Origin: Bacteroidota bacterium
GTDB taxonomy: Bacteria > Bacteroidota > Bacteroidia > B-17B0 > Aurantibacillaceae
Assembly (NCBI GenBank): GCA_020403265.1
Contig: JADBXZ010000014.1
Coordinates: forward strand, 186,001 to 250,000
Reading direction: 5' to 3'
Length of the DNA stretch: 64,000 nt
Below are positions 46,248 to 55,552 of the stretch, one piece after another. A program made the translations under genes and the position numbers. Every line of letters starts with the position of its first letter. The first letter of the stretch is position 1. A model generated the notes under the pieces. That model was not told where the DNA came from. It searched no databases and saw nothing but the letters and a program-made list of their open reading frames with translations.

Positions 46248-49200
46248 TCACTTTATCAAGCTTACATGACCGGTTAAATCGTGGTATTTATTAAAAATAT
46301 CAACTACTTGCGCTTTCCAAACGTACACATCTTGTTTAATAGGATCGCTGGTGTTTTTCATAGTGCCATCCCAAGTTTCCTCCAAAGAATTTCCAGTAAA
46401 TACGAGGTGTCCCCAACGATCATAAATTTGAATAGTAAATTTATTAATGCCTACACCTTTGGCAAAAAAATCATCATTCACACCGTCTCCATTTGGAGTA
46501 AAGGCATTAGGAATATATACTACAAACGATGGTTTAAATTTTAGAACCTTAGAAATAGTATCTGAACAACCATATTCATTTTTCACAACCTGAAATATAA
46601 CCGGTGTTTGTTTAGCAGGTACTGCAAAAACATGAGATGCTTTATCGCTGTAATAATTTGAGCCATCATTAATGTGATAGCTAGTAGCAAGGGCTCCGGT
46701 TGCATTAGATAGTATTGCTACATTGGGTTCATTCTCATCAATTTCTTCCGGCTCAGTATAAAACGACGCAATTGGTGTTGGGTAAACCGTAATAAAATTA
46801 GGTTTAACAATTTTGTTAATACAACCGGAATCACTTACAGCAATTAAGGTAACATCATATTTGCCGGTAGTATAACAGTGTGTTGGATTCAATTGATAAA
46901 TCGGTAAAGATCCATCCCCAAATTGCCACTGAGAGGTCACTATATTGCCATTGCTTATGGTTGACAGATTTGTAAATTTAGTGCAGAAACTTGGGCATCC
47001 TTGCATTTTAGGAGCGCTAAAATTTGTAACTGGTACTGCATTAACAAATACAGGTTTTACGATAACATTTGTGCAGCCATATTCTGTTTGAACTTCCAAT
47101 TTTACAAGGTGCACTCCGGTGTTAACATAGGTAGTTGTAGGAGATGGGAAGATGTTGTCGATAGTATTATCGCTGTTAAAATCCCATTGATATGAAGAAA
47201 ATAAACCATCGGCTGAAGTAGATAAATTAGTAAACTTTGTTCCATCTCCGAAACATGTTTTATTGGTGGTGAAATTTGCAACAGGATTGGCGTGAACAAT
47301 TACATTCTGAGAAACTGTTCTGGCACAATTAAAATTACTAACAGTTTGTAATTTACAGTTGAAATTACCATAGTTTGGATATAACTTACTAGGATTTATC
47401 GCTAAAGTGTCATCCCAAATTCCATCATTTTCAAAGTCCCAGCGGTATTTGGTAATAGTTGCGTTAATAACACTGCTGCTATTGTTAAATTGCGTAGTTT
47501 GGTTTAAACATGCTATGTTATTGGTAAATTGGTTAGTTGGCAAATGATGAACCAATACAGTAGATGTAAAAAAGGCATTGCAATTATTATTGGATGTAGC
47601 TGTTAACTGAACCGTGTAAACACCACCCGAATTATAATTTACTGCTGGTGTAATGCCATTAAAACTTGTGTTATTTCCTAAACTCCAAGCATAGCTAATA
47701 ACTGAACCAACCGGAATTGAAGTTTGATTGGTGAATGTGGTTGTATTTCCAAAACATACTGGACTCGCTATAAATGAAGCTGTTGGATTGGCAAATACCT
47801 GAACTGAAGATGTGATTGTATTAACACAATTATAACTACTTGTTGCTTGAAGGTTAACTGTGTAGTTTCCAAAAGATGGATATATATATGTTGGGCTGTT
47901 TACATTACTATCATAAATTCCATCATTGTTAAAATCCCAATTAAAAGTAGTTAATGTTCCGTCTGCCACATTACAATTATTAGTAAATTGGGTTGCTACC
48001 CCTTGACAAACGGAGCTTGAAGCAAATGCCATATTTGGAAGGTAGTACACCTGAACTGTTTTGGAAATGGCTGTTGAACAACCAACGTTGCTGGTAGATT
48101 GTAATTGAACTGTATAGATACCAGGCGTTAAATAATTAACTGAGGGGTTAGTTAATGTGCTGGTTAAAACACTATTCAATACCCAATTGTAGGAAGCGAT
48201 ATTTCCTGTAGAAATATTACTTTGGTTTGTAAACTGTGTTGTTGAATTTAAACACACATTATTTGCTATAAAATTAGTAACCGGTAAAGGGGCAATGTTA
48301 AATGAAGCCGAAGTTGAACTTAAACAACCCTGATTACTTGAAACATTTAGTTGCAAGCTATAATTACCCGGTGCTGCAAAACCAAATATAGGTTGGATTA
48401 AATTATTATTTACCGGTGTAACATTCCAAGTATATGATAAGTTGCCGCTTGAGATTGTGCTGGTATTTGTTACGGAGTAGTTTAGAGCGCAGGCATTTGC
48501 GGTTGAATAGGTAAATGAAGCATTTGGCTGCGGAAAATTAACGAGTGTGTAAGTAAATTCAGGCCCTGTGCATCCGGTTACGAGTTGTGTTTGACACGTA
48601 TAAACCCCTGCGCTTAATGCACTAAAACATTGACCAATTACGTTACTGGCATTGGGGCCATTCCAAGTGTAATTCATGAACCCGTTAGGTGCGCAAAAAT
48701 TCTTAGTTGTTCCGGCACAAACTGTATCACTGCCACCTTTCACAAATGCTGCGCAAATTCCGTCAATATAAGCGTAGCCATAATGTCCGCCAAGCGCGCA
48801 ATCGTATGTGGTAAAACGGATAGTTACATTTTGGCCAATGTAATTTGTAAGATCAACCGAAACATTAGTCCAGTTTTTATAAATTACTCCATTAAGTGTT
48901 GGCGAATTTTGAAACCCCGGTATGTTGTTTCCGGCAGCAACATTATAAAACGTACATGGGATTTGTACACCGGAACTATCCAACATTTCAATTTGAAAGG
49001 AAGGTTGTTGAGCAAGAACATGCCCCGGATCCTGAAAAACAACGGCATAGCGATATGTAAAATTGGCATTAAATGAATTAACCAGAAAGGTTTGTTCTAC
49101 TCTATCTGCTTCTCCTCCGGTTCCATTGTCTCCTAAAAGTAAAGAAAAATTGCCTCCCGGTGCTACTCGCTGAAAGCCACCTGCCGGATCGATTCCTGCA

Positions 49201-49583
49201 TTAACTACCAATTGTGACCCTCCTGGATTTGGGCAACAACCTAATGGATTAAAGATTGGATGAAATCCACTACTTGATGTCCAACCGGACAAATTACCAC
49301 TTTCAAAATCGATGTTCACACAAGTGGAGGCCTGTGTATTTTGAGGATTAAAATTATAGGGTATTAATTTTGCCGAATGGCTATGCTGAGTTGAATTATT
49401 GTGAGCATTCAAGAACTCCTGTTTTTCAGCTTTGTTAAGCTTTAATTGATCAGCATATTTATTCCAGAACTGGAATTGATTAGAAGATTGGGCTGTTGAG
49501 TTGGAGAGATTTTTCGTTTGTGCAGTGGATAGCACCTGTGCCCCAAAGCCAAACACAATTAATAGGTAATTTACTGTTTTCAT
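46248..49583 (-). CDS. Giant T9SS type B cargo protein with PKD repeats (1111 aa)
   Basis: Signal peptide 1-22 (FGAQVLSTAQ); a short helical region; a MAM-like or jelly-roll domain (about 90-280, CVNIDFESGNLSGWTSSSGF to YAYIDGICAAF); about eight PKD-like repeats of 85-90 residues, each with a cysteine pair and phrases such as SYNWVLNS and TFNWDFNNDGIYDSN; and a type B sorting domain in the last 90 residues (YIPNAFTPNGDGVNDDFFAK, IYDRWGHLVF, TWDGTMKN). PKD-rich type B proteins are typical T9SS surface adhesins. Unlike the first one at 6531, no PorP/SprF gene is beside it; a PorE-like gene is divergent instead. Confidence 0.88.
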   Translation of the reverse strand: MKTVNYLLIVFGFGAQVLSTAQTKNLSNSTAQSSNQFQFWNKYADQLKLNKAEKQEFLNAHNNSTQHSHSAKLIPYNFNPQNTQASTCVNIDFESGNLSGWTSSSGFHPIFNPLGCCPNPGGSQLVVNAGIDPAGGFQRVAPGGNFSLLLGDNGTGGEADRVEQTFLVNSFNANFTYRYAVVFQDPGHVLAQQPSFQIEMLDSSGVQIPCTFYNVAAGNNIPGFQNSPTLNGVIYKNWTNVSVDLTNYIGQNVTIRFTTYDCALGGHYGYAYIDGICAAFVKGGSDTVCAGTTKNFCAPNGFMNYTWNGPNASNVIGQCFSALSAGVYTCQTQLVTGCTGPEFTYTLVNFPQPNASFTYSTANACALNYSVTNTSTISSGNLSYTWNVTPVNNNLIQPIFGFAAPGNYSLQLNVSSNQGCLSSTSASFNIAPLPVTNFIANNVCLNSTTQFTNQSNISTGNIASYNWVLNSVLTSTLTNPSVNYLTPGIYTVQLQSTSNVGCSTAISKTVQVYYLPNMAFASSSVCQGVATQFTNNCNVADGTLTTFNWDFNNDGIYDSNVNSPTYIYPSFGNYTVNLQATSSYNCVNTITSSVQVFANPTASFIASPVCFGNTTTFTNQTSIPVGSVISYAWSLGNNTSFNGITPAVNYNSGGVYTVQLTATSNNNCNAFFTSTVLVHHLPTNQFTNNIACLNQTTQFNNSSSVINATITKYRWDFENDGIWDDTLAINPSKLYPNYGNFNCKLQTVSNFNCARTVSQNVIVHANPVANFTTNKTCFGDGTKFTNLSTSADGLFSSYQWDFNSDNTIDNIFPSPTTTYVNTGVHLVKLEVQTEYGCTNVIVKPVFVNAVPVTNFSAPKMQGCPSFCTKFTNLSTISNGNIVTSQWQFGDGSLPIYQLNPTHCYTTGKYDVTLIAVSDSGCINKIVKPNFITVYPTPIASFYTEPEEIDENEPNVAILSNATGALATSYHINDGSNYYSDKASHVFAVPAKQTPVIFQVVKNEYGCSDTISKVLKFKPSFVVYIPNAFTPNGDGVNDDFFAKGVGINKFTIQIYDRWGHLVFTGNSLEETWDGTMKNTSDPIKQDVYVWKAQVVDIFNKYHDLTGHVSLIK

Positions 49584-49825
49584 GGCTGCTGTTTTTTAAA
49601 GGGTTAATTGTTTTCATTGTTTTTATTACTTGTTTGTTATTAGTTTTTTTGTACGCTTGCTAATTTAAAAAGTTGTAAAGGTTACAGCCTATTAGATTAA
49701 ACCTTATAATTGATATGCTAAATCGATTAGATAATAGACAATTGATAAAAATTGACTCATAAACGTTAAGAATGATTTAACCAACAAGTATAATCCAGTG
49801 TCAAAAAAAAATGTAAATTCAACCT

Positions 49826-51970
49826 ATGAACCGATATATTGCCATTAGTTTCCTTTTGTTGATTACAATTGCCAAGCAAGTGCATGCACAAACAGATCCA
49901 AAATTAGCCGGAGCAGACAAACTTTATATAAAAATGTTATATAAGAATGCTGCAATTGAATACGAAGAATATTTGAAAAAAAATCCTAAAGATTTTTATG
50001 CTTCTAAACAAGCGGCCCTTTGTTACAGCAAATTAAATGATCATAATAAAGCTATCGATTATTGGCCGGCAGTTATTGATAATGCACTAGCCACAGAGCA
50101 AGATAAACTTGCTTATGGAAAATGTCTGCTTTCTAACTACAGAATTGATGATGCGAAAAAGGTTTTCAATTTATTAAAAAACAGTACGAATAAAGAAATT
50201 ACTTCATGGAGTAAAGTATACGAAACTAATATATTTTATGAAGATAGTGTATTAGCTAAAGCTACAGAAGTTAGAAATATTAATACTCTAAAGTCAGAGT
50301 CAAATCCGGCATTATACGCAGGGAAGCTTGTATATATCGCTGAGGAAAAGAACAACCCCTTAAAAACAGTAATAAAAATTTGTGACAAAAGCGATTCTGT
50401 TACATTTAGTAAAAACACACCTTTTAATAGTCACATACAAAGCAAAAAAATTAACGGCGCATTTTGCTTCAGCAAAGATGATTCAAGTTTTTATTTTACT
50501 CGATTGGCAAGTAAAAGTGATCTCAAAAAAATAAAAAATACGTCAACAAGGTTTCAGATCTTTACAACTAGAATGAATAAGTTTGGGGATGCGCACCCTG
50601 AATTTATATCATTTCAGTATAATAGTTTGGACTATGACTGCATGCATCCTGCAATTAACAAAGAAGGAAATAAACTATATTTTGTTAGCAACATGCCCGG
50701 CGGATTAGGTGGTTACGATATTTGGGTATGTGAAAAACAAGGTGATAACTGGGTTCAACCTGTTAATATGGGATCAAGTATTAACACGAGTGGGAATGAG
50801 TTATTTCCGTTTGTTGATTTAAATGGCTCACTGTTTTATTCAAGTGATATGAAACCGGGCCTAGGTGGATTGGACATCTTTTATGCAGATTATAATAGCT
50901 TGAAGAAAGAGTTTGCTGAACCGGAAAATTTAGGATTTCCAATTAACAGTAACTTTGATGATTTTGGTATTTATCTTAGAAAAGGTAACAGAACCGGCTA
51001 CATGAGCAGCAACAGAAAAAATGGGCAACTAGATAATGACATTTACTTTATTAACAATAACAAACCTAAATACTATAATACCAAACTTCAATTCATTGAT
51101 TCTGTTTCGGGTAATGTTGTTTCGGTAAATTATACCTTAACGCAAGGTGCTGTAAATACGACAGGCAAAACAGAAACAACAGAAGCGGAAAAAATTAGGA
51201 TTAAAACGCAAAAAACTTTCACAATCGCTTTAAGCGATAATAATTTTAAACCTTTATCATTAAACAAACAGGTTACTTCAGAAGACACATTAATTACCGT
51301 TTATTGTCAACCAAAAACTCAAAAAAGTATACAAGGCAGAATAATTGATAAGGAGTCAGGCCAACCCTTATCAGGAGTAAAAGTTGCAATTTACGATGAA
51401 ACCGGTACAAATTATTTATCAAAAATTACAGATGAGAGCGGCCGTTATCAAGTATCCAATCTTCCGGTTGACAAGGCGCTTTTCATAGGATCTGAAAAAA
51501 AACCGGATTATTTTAGTAATACTGAAAAATTCTTTATCAGAAAAGATTCTGATTTGGTAAAAGACATTTACACCCAAAAAATTGTTGTAGGCAAAGCAAT
51601 TAAAATAGACAATATTTATTTTGATGCCGCTAAATGGGCAATTCGTGCCGATGCTGCATTAGAATTAGACAAGCTGGTGCAATTAATGAAAGATAATCCG
51701 GATATCGTAATTGAACTTAGTTCTCATACAGATTGCAATGGAAATGCAAAGTCAAATTTAATTTTATCAGATAAAAGAGCTAAAAGCAGTACAGATTACA
51801 TTTTAAGTAAAGGCATCTCCAAAATACGCATTAAAGGTAAAGGCTATGGTGAATCTAAGCTTTTAAATAACTGTGCCTGCGAAGGAACGAAGACTAGTGA
51901 TTGCAAGGAAGAAGAACACGCACAAAATCGACGGACAGAATTTAAAGTAACCGGTTTTATCAAACGATAA
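49826..51970 (+). CDS. PorE-like T9SS-associated protein (TPR, propeller, CRD, OmpA)
   Basis: The 714 residues have a signal peptide (1-22, AKQVHAQ), TPR-like helices (about 25-130, AIEYEEYLKKNPKDFYASKQ), a PD40-type beta-propeller (about 150-430, with repeats such as KLYFVSNMPGGLGGYDIWVC and LFYSSDMKPGLGGLDIFYAD), a carboxypeptidase-regulatory-like domain (about 500-590, IQGRIIDKESGQPLSGVKVA) and an OmpA domain (about 600-714) with the binding Asp (SSHTDCNGNAKSN) and Arg. This domain order is that of PorE, which ties the T9SS to peptidoglycan in Porphyromonas. Several paralogues with this order exist per genome, so I do not assign the symbol. It begins a plus-strand operon with the next gene 11 bases on. 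Confidence 0.8.
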   Translation: MNRYIAISFLLLITIAKQVHAQTDPKLAGADKLYIKMLYKNAAIEYEEYLKKNPKDFYASKQAALCYSKLNDHNKAIDYWPAVIDNALATEQDKLAYGKCLLSNYRIDDAKKVFNLLKNSTNKEITSWSKVYETNIFYEDSVLAKATEVRNINTLKSESNPALYAGKLVYIAEEKNNPLKTVIKICDKSDSVTFSKNTPFNSHIQSKKINGAFCFSKDDSSFYFTRLASKSDLKKIKNTSTRFQIFTTRMNKFGDAHPEFISFQYNSLDYDCMHPAINKEGNKLYFVSNMPGGLGGYDIWVCEKQGDNWVQPVNMGSSINTSGNELFPFVDLNGSLFYSSDMKPGLGGLDIFYADYNSLKKEFAEPENLGFPINSNFDDFGIYLRKGNRTGYMSSNRKNGQLDNDIYFINNNKPKYYNTKLQFIDSVSGNVVSVNYTLTQGAVNTTGKTETTEAEKIRIKTQKTFTIALSDNNFKPLSLNKQVTSEDTLITVYCQPKTQKSIQGRIIDKESGQPLSGVKVAIYDETGTNYLSKITDESGRYQVSNLPVDKALFIGSEKKPDYFSNTEKFFIRKDSDLVKDIYTQKIVVGKAIKIDNIYFDAAKWAIRADAALELDKLVQLMKDNPDIVIELSSHTDCNGNAKSNLILSDKRAKSSTDYILSKGISKIRIKGKGYGESKLLNNCACEGTKTSDCKEEEHAQNRRTEFKVTGFIKR

Positions 51971-51981
51971 GTAATAAGATT

Positions 51982-52812
51982 ATGAAGTTTTTTACACAGT
52001 TTTTTAAAGGATTTGGCTATTGTTTTAAAAGTTTGTCCATCATTTTTGATAAAGGATTATGGCCATTTTTATTTATTCCATTGATTGTTTGTATTGTGTT
52101 AATCATACTTAGTTTTTATGGTATTTATTCATTCTCGTCCTACATTGCAGACTATTTAAAACCATATTTAGAAGTTGATGCCGCAACGATTACTAACCCC
52201 GGTTTAATTGACAGTATACGGATATTTTTATCAGCTAAAGCCGGTTTTATTATAAACCTGATTATTAAAATCTTGTTAGGGTTAGTATCCGGAACACTTG
52301 TAAAATATACTTTGCTAATGGTACTCTCTCCTTTTTTAGCGTTACTTTCTGAAAAAGCCGATGAAAAACTTCATAACACTCACTTTAAATTTTCTGTAAA
52401 ACAGCTTTTAATTGATATTGCGCGCGGTGTGTTAATGAGCTTAAGGAACATGTTTTTAGAATATTTTTTCATTTTTATTTTTATGCTTGTATCGGTATTT
52501 ATTGCCCCATTATCGGTAGTTACCATTCCACTTTTATTTTTAATCAGTTGTTATTTTGTTGGTTTTAACTTTTTTGATTACAATAGTGAGCGTTACAAAT
52601 TGAGACTTAAAGAAAGCAGCAAGCTTGCTTCTCAAAACAGAGGTTATTTGGTGGGTATAGGTTGTTTTTATTTTCTAGTCATGCATATTCCTACGTTTGT
52701 TGGCACTGTGTTGGGTATTGCTTTTGGTCCGGCCATGGCAACTGTTGCAGCCGTATTGTGTTTCAAGGAAATTGAACTGGCGCAATCAAATACCAACTCC
52801 GTTAAGGTTTAA
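51982..52812 (+). CDS. EI24/CysZ-like membrane protein
   Basis: The 276 residues contain four or more hydrophobic segments (for example about 25-50, 85-115, 150-190 and 215-265) and the family phrases FGYCFKSLSIIFDKGLWPFL, YTLLMVLSPFLALLSEKADE and SCYFVGFNFFDYNSERYKLR, typical of the EI24 domain (CysZ-like). CysZ in E. coli is a sulfate permease; Bacteroidota members are not characterised and no sulfur-assimilation genes are nearby. The gene starts 11 bases after the PorE-like gene. Confidence 0.8.
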   Translation: MKFFTQFFKGFGYCFKSLSIIFDKGLWPFLFIPLIVCIVLIILSFYGIYSFSSYIADYLKPYLEVDAATITNPGLIDSIRIFLSAKAGFIINLIIKILLGLVSGTLVKYTLLMVLSPFLALLSEKADEKLHNTHFKFSVKQLLIDIARGVLMSLRNMFLEYFFIFIFMLVSVFIAPLSVVTIPLLFLISCYFVGFNFFDYNSERYKLRLKESSKLASQNRGYLVGIGCFYFLVMHIPTFVGTVLGIAFGPAMATVAAVLCFKEIELAQSNTNSVKV

Positions 52813-52864
52813 ACGGTTTTTCTCGAAAAAACAACACCGGTAATTATTTTTGGAGATATAAAAC

Positions 52865-52872
52865 TAATTTTG
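52865..52872 (+). promoter_or_regulatory. -7 element upstream of the M23 peptidase gene
   Basis: TAATTTTG matches TAnnTTTG exactly and ends 4 bases before the first possible TTG start and 16 bases before the second. The spacing favours the second start (52889). No matching -33 was found. Confidence 0.4.
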
Positions 52873-52876
52873 TAGT

Positions 52877-53821
52877 TTGGACGATCTTTTGAGAAAAGTT
52901 ATTAACATATTGCTATTTATTTCATGCTATTTATCCAACGCATCCACACATCCTGATAGCGTTTCCACAAAGTACAAATACATAAGTAAAAAGAAGCTCG
53001 TTCTAATGATTGATTCCTTTCTTGAATTAGAGTATGTAAGCACCAATGACATCAACACCTTAAATTACTACTCAAGCTTATTAAATAATACAACATTAGA
53101 TTCAGTTAAAATAGGCCGATTAGATCTGTCGGAGCTAAGTTTTTACGCATCACTGGATGAAAAAGCTTTATTCCCTCCTACTCCACTCGATAGCCTGCCA
53201 AACAGCTTTAACCTCAATATAGAAAATGAGTATTTAAGTTATTTTCAGCTTCCAATTGCCGGTGTAGTAACCAGTAATTATGGCTGGCGCGATGGAAGAA
53301 TGCACAAAGGCATAGATATCGATTTAAACAAAGGAGATAAAGTATCGGCAGCTTTTGACGGGAAAGTAAGAATTGCCCGACGCCAGGGTGGGTTTGGCAA
53401 TGTGGTTATTTTAATGCATCCAAACGGTTTGGAAACTGTATATGCGCACTTGCATAAAATAAAAGTGAAAGAAGGAGATGTTGTTTTAAGTGGGCAAATA
53501 ATTGGTTTAGGCGGAAACACTGGCCATAGCAGAGGTACACACTTGCATTTTGAAATGCGTTATAAAGGACACCCGTTAAATCCGGGAGCGATTGTTTCAT
53601 TTACGAACGCAAAAACGTATCATCATACGATAACCATAAAAAACAGCAAGTATGGTTTGTGCGCTTTTCCGAGTAATGCCTATGTACATACCGTTGAACG
53701 TGGCGACAGTTGGCACGCCATCGCCAGTGCATATGGCTTAAGTACAAAACAACTAATGGAATTAAACGGTATTAGTAAACGCTATTATTTAAAGGTGGGT
53801 CAACAAATTAGGGTAAACTAA
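52877..53821 (+). CDS. M23 family metallopeptidase with LysM domain
   Basis: A secreted peptidoglycan hydrolase. After an N-terminal hydrophobic signal (about 5-20), the M23 endopeptidase domain (about 125-240) shows H143-KGID147 and H222-L-H224 as zinc ligands and H191 as a catalytic residue. A LysM domain that binds wall glycan ends the protein (about 270-314, HTVERGDSWHAIASAYGLS). Only TTG codons are available: 52877 (MDDLLRKV) or 52889 (MRKVINILLF). The second gives a better signal peptide and fits the -7 element at 52865, so it is quite possibly the true start. Its last 14 bases overlap the end of the convergent thioesterase gene. Confidence 0.88.
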   Translation: MDDLLRKVINILLFISCYLSNASTHPDSVSTKYKYISKKKLVLMIDSFLELEYVSTNDINTLNYYSSLLNNTTLDSVKIGRLDLSELSFYASLDEKALFPPTPLDSLPNSFNLNIENEYLSYFQLPIAGVVTSNYGWRDGRMHKGIDIDLNKGDKVSAAFDGKVRIARRQGGFGNVVILMHPNGLETVYAHLHKIKVKEGDVVLSGQIIGLGGNTGHSRGTHLHFEMRYKGHPLNPGAIVSFTNAKTYHHTITIKNSKYGLCAFPSNAYVHTVERGDSWHAIASAYGLSTKQLMELNGISKRYYLKVGQQIRVN

Positions 53822-54239
53822 ACCCCGCCTTTTGTGCATCATACGCATTAAAGGTTCCAATGGCCTTTGCTACCATTATAGTTTCAGGCATTGAAATCAC
53901 TTCACATTCAATTACCAAAATACGTTTCCCGGCGCTTATCACCTTTGCATTGGCAACCAGCAAATCGTTTAATTTTACAGGACTTAAATAATTGAGTTTA
54001 TATTCTATGGTGCTTACCACTTTATTTTGATGACAAACCAAACTTAAACCTGCCACCCCCAACGCACCGTCAACCAGCGCAGCAACCAAACCGCCATGCG
54101 CGGCATTTGGTGTAGCTAAATGTTGATTAGTTACAAGCACCTCGTATTTTATTTCACCGAGTTTAATAATTTGAAAGTGCATTCCAATAAGTCTGCTAAA
54201 CGCATTACTCTCTATGTACTGTTTAATTAATGTATGCAT
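53808..54239 (-). CDS. PaaI family hotdog-fold thioesterase
   Basis: The 143-residue cytoplasmic enzyme carries the hotdog thioesterase signature NAAHGGLVAALVDGALGVAG, followed by STIEYKLNYLSPVKLNDLLV and an end with AKAIGTFNAYD. The HGG motif and the helix after it form the acyl-CoA site. The likely role is hydrolysis of an aryl- or acyl-CoA thioester; the substrate is unknown. It starts 2 bases after the DUF4249 gene ends, so it may be in the same transcript. Confidence 0.85.
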   Translation of the reverse strand: MHTLIKQYIESNAFSRLIGMHFQIIKLGEIKYEVLVTNQHLATPNAAHGGLVAALVDGALGVAGLSLVCHQNKVVSTIEYKLNYLSPVKLNDLLVANAKVISAGKRILVIECEVISMPETIMVAKAIGTFNAYDAQKAGFSLP

Positions 54240-54241
54240 TT

Positions 54242-55096
54242 TTAATTTTTAGGAATTATAATTGTATCATAAAACGGCGCGTATCCAACAAACGCACCAA
54301 ATACCTCTCTAACATTATCAAATGTGCCTTGAACATTGGCCGGTGCGCTAAAGGGGTTGCCGTTACTAGATTTGTTTTGATAATAGGTATTCCAAAACTC
54401 GTATTCTTTTTTGCCTATCTTGCAAAACTTCACAATAATCGTGTCTCCTTTTCGATAATATCCACGCTCAGGATCCTCTCTAAATTCTTGCACTAAATTT
54501 GGTTGAGGACCTCTATCATATGCAAAATCAAATTTTTTACCATCTACAAACTTATCATCAAAAACCGAGTTAAATGGGGCAGCAAAAAACTGATCTCTAC
54601 CATAACGTTTGGCAAACCAACGATAGGCATCTCCGCTACCTGCGGGCTCGTTAAATTTCTGCCATATAAACCCCAGGTTATCTTTCTCAGCTTTAAACCA
54701 TAAGCTATCCAACTTTGGTGGAGATAAAATAGTTGTTGAACTACTATACTCCTTTCCATTATACCTTATTTTTAAAGTATAAGTTTTGCCTTGCTCGCCA
54801 TTAATTTTCAGGCCGGTATATAAATAACCTAAATCGGGATCTAATTCTTTTAAGGTGTCTACTAACGTACCGTTAGTTACAGTTACAAAAGCACCTTTAA
54901 TAAAAGCCTCCTGCGGTTTACTAAAATCAAACGTGCCAAAATAGGGAACTGATTTTGATAAAAATACAATTGCAGGTTGACCGGTTTCAATACTTGCTTC
55001 AACCACTAGTTTTTCTTCATAATCAGGCAGTTTAACTACCACGTCTTTACGGCAAGAAGCTAAAAATAAAAAGATAAATATATAACAATATTTCAT
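54242..55096 (-). CDS. DUF4249 family lipoprotein
   Basis: The 284 residues have a lipoprotein signal (FIFLFLASC, C15) and the DUF4249 pattern: KLPDYEEKLVVEASIETGQP, then GAFVTVTNG, the Ig-like GKTYTLKIRYNGKEYSSSTT and LDSLWF, and the late block EYEFWNTYYQNKSSNGNPFS followed by the PANVQGTFDNVREVFGAF pattern. These periplasmic or surface lipoproteins usually pair with a TonB receptor of the carboxypeptidase-regulatory type. Here the expected receptor (57682-60126) is on the same strand but 2.6 kb upstream, separated by the XRE/fulvocin-like module. The gene starts 3 bases after the XRE regulator stop and may now be read from that promoter. Confidence 0.85.
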   Translation of the reverse strand: MKYCYIFIFLFLASCRKDVVVKLPDYEEKLVVEASIETGQPAIVFLSKSVPYFGTFDFSKPQEAFIKGAFVTVTNGTLVDTLKELDPDLGYLYTGLKINGEQGKTYTLKIRYNGKEYSSSTTILSPPKLDSLWFKAEKDNLGFIWQKFNEPAGSGDAYRWFAKRYGRDQFFAAPFNSVFDDKFVDGKKFDFAYDRGPQPNLVQEFREDPERGYYRKGDTIIVKFCKIGKKEYEFWNTYYQNKSSNGNPFSAPANVQGTFDNVREVFGAFVGYAPFYDTIIIPKN

Positions 55097-55099
55097 CAG

Positions 55100-55441
55100 T
55101 TAAATTTTTGTTTTTAGTAGCTGCTGTCTCAAAAAATCAATTTCCTCTTTTAATGAATTAATATGTTCTTTATCTGCATTAATAACGACATCTACATAAG
55201 CATTAGGACTTTCACTGTTTTGCTGATTGATAATTTTAGCGGCTTTTTCATTAATTAACTCGCTTACTGTTGTATCTAATATTTTAGAAATTTGAATTAA
55301 TCTAGTAATAGTTATTCTATTATCCTCCTTTTCTAGTCTGGCATATGATGGCTGCGTAATACCTAGTTCGGAAGACATATTTTCTTGAGAAAAGCCTCTT
55401 AATTCTCTCATTTGTTTTATTTTTAATCCAATACTATTCAT
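55100..55441 (-). CDS. XRE family transcriptional regulator
   Basis: The 113 residues have an HTH_3 (Cro/C1-type) DNA-binding domain at about 6-62 (KQMRELRGFSQENMSSELGI, then TQPSYARLEKED), followed by a short tail predicted to form a coiled coil (about 90-110, INSLKEEIDFLRQQLL), suited to dimerisation. It is divergent from the cysteine-rich lipoprotein gene with 111 bases between them, which contain a perfect inverted repeat over a promoter, so it probably controls that gene and itself. It ends 3 bases before the DUF4249 gene. Confidence 0.9.
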   Translation of the reverse strand: MNSIGLKIKQMRELRGFSQENMSSELGITQPSYARLEKEDNRITITRLIQISKILDTTVSELINEKAAKIINQQNSESPNAYVDVVINADKEHINSLKEEIDFLRQQLLKTKI

Positions 55442-55501
55442 ATATTTTATAATTATTTCCTCAAAATTAATAAATTAATTATAATTTGAATAAAAATTTA
55501 G

Positions 55502-55528
55502 ATTTATACAATATACCTTTGTATAAAT
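55502..55528 (+). promoter_or_regulatory. Inverted repeat over the promoter of the cysteine-rich lipoprotein gene (candidate XRE operator)
   Basis: ATTTATACAA (55502-55511) and TTGTATAAAT (55519-55528) form a perfect 10-bp inverted repeat with a 7-base spacer. The -7 element TACCTTTG (55514-55521) lies inside it, 32 bases before the ATG at 55553. A dimeric XRE protein bound here would block RNA polymerase. No TTG -33 element is seen at the usual distance. Confidence 0.6.
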
Positions 55529-55552
55529 TTAATCATACTTAATAACCAAATT

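Noticed and set aside
49584-49825. tRNA or small RNA in the gap before the PorE-like gene
   Set aside because: No cloverleaf, terminator or strong promoter could be found in this AT-rich 242-base gap.
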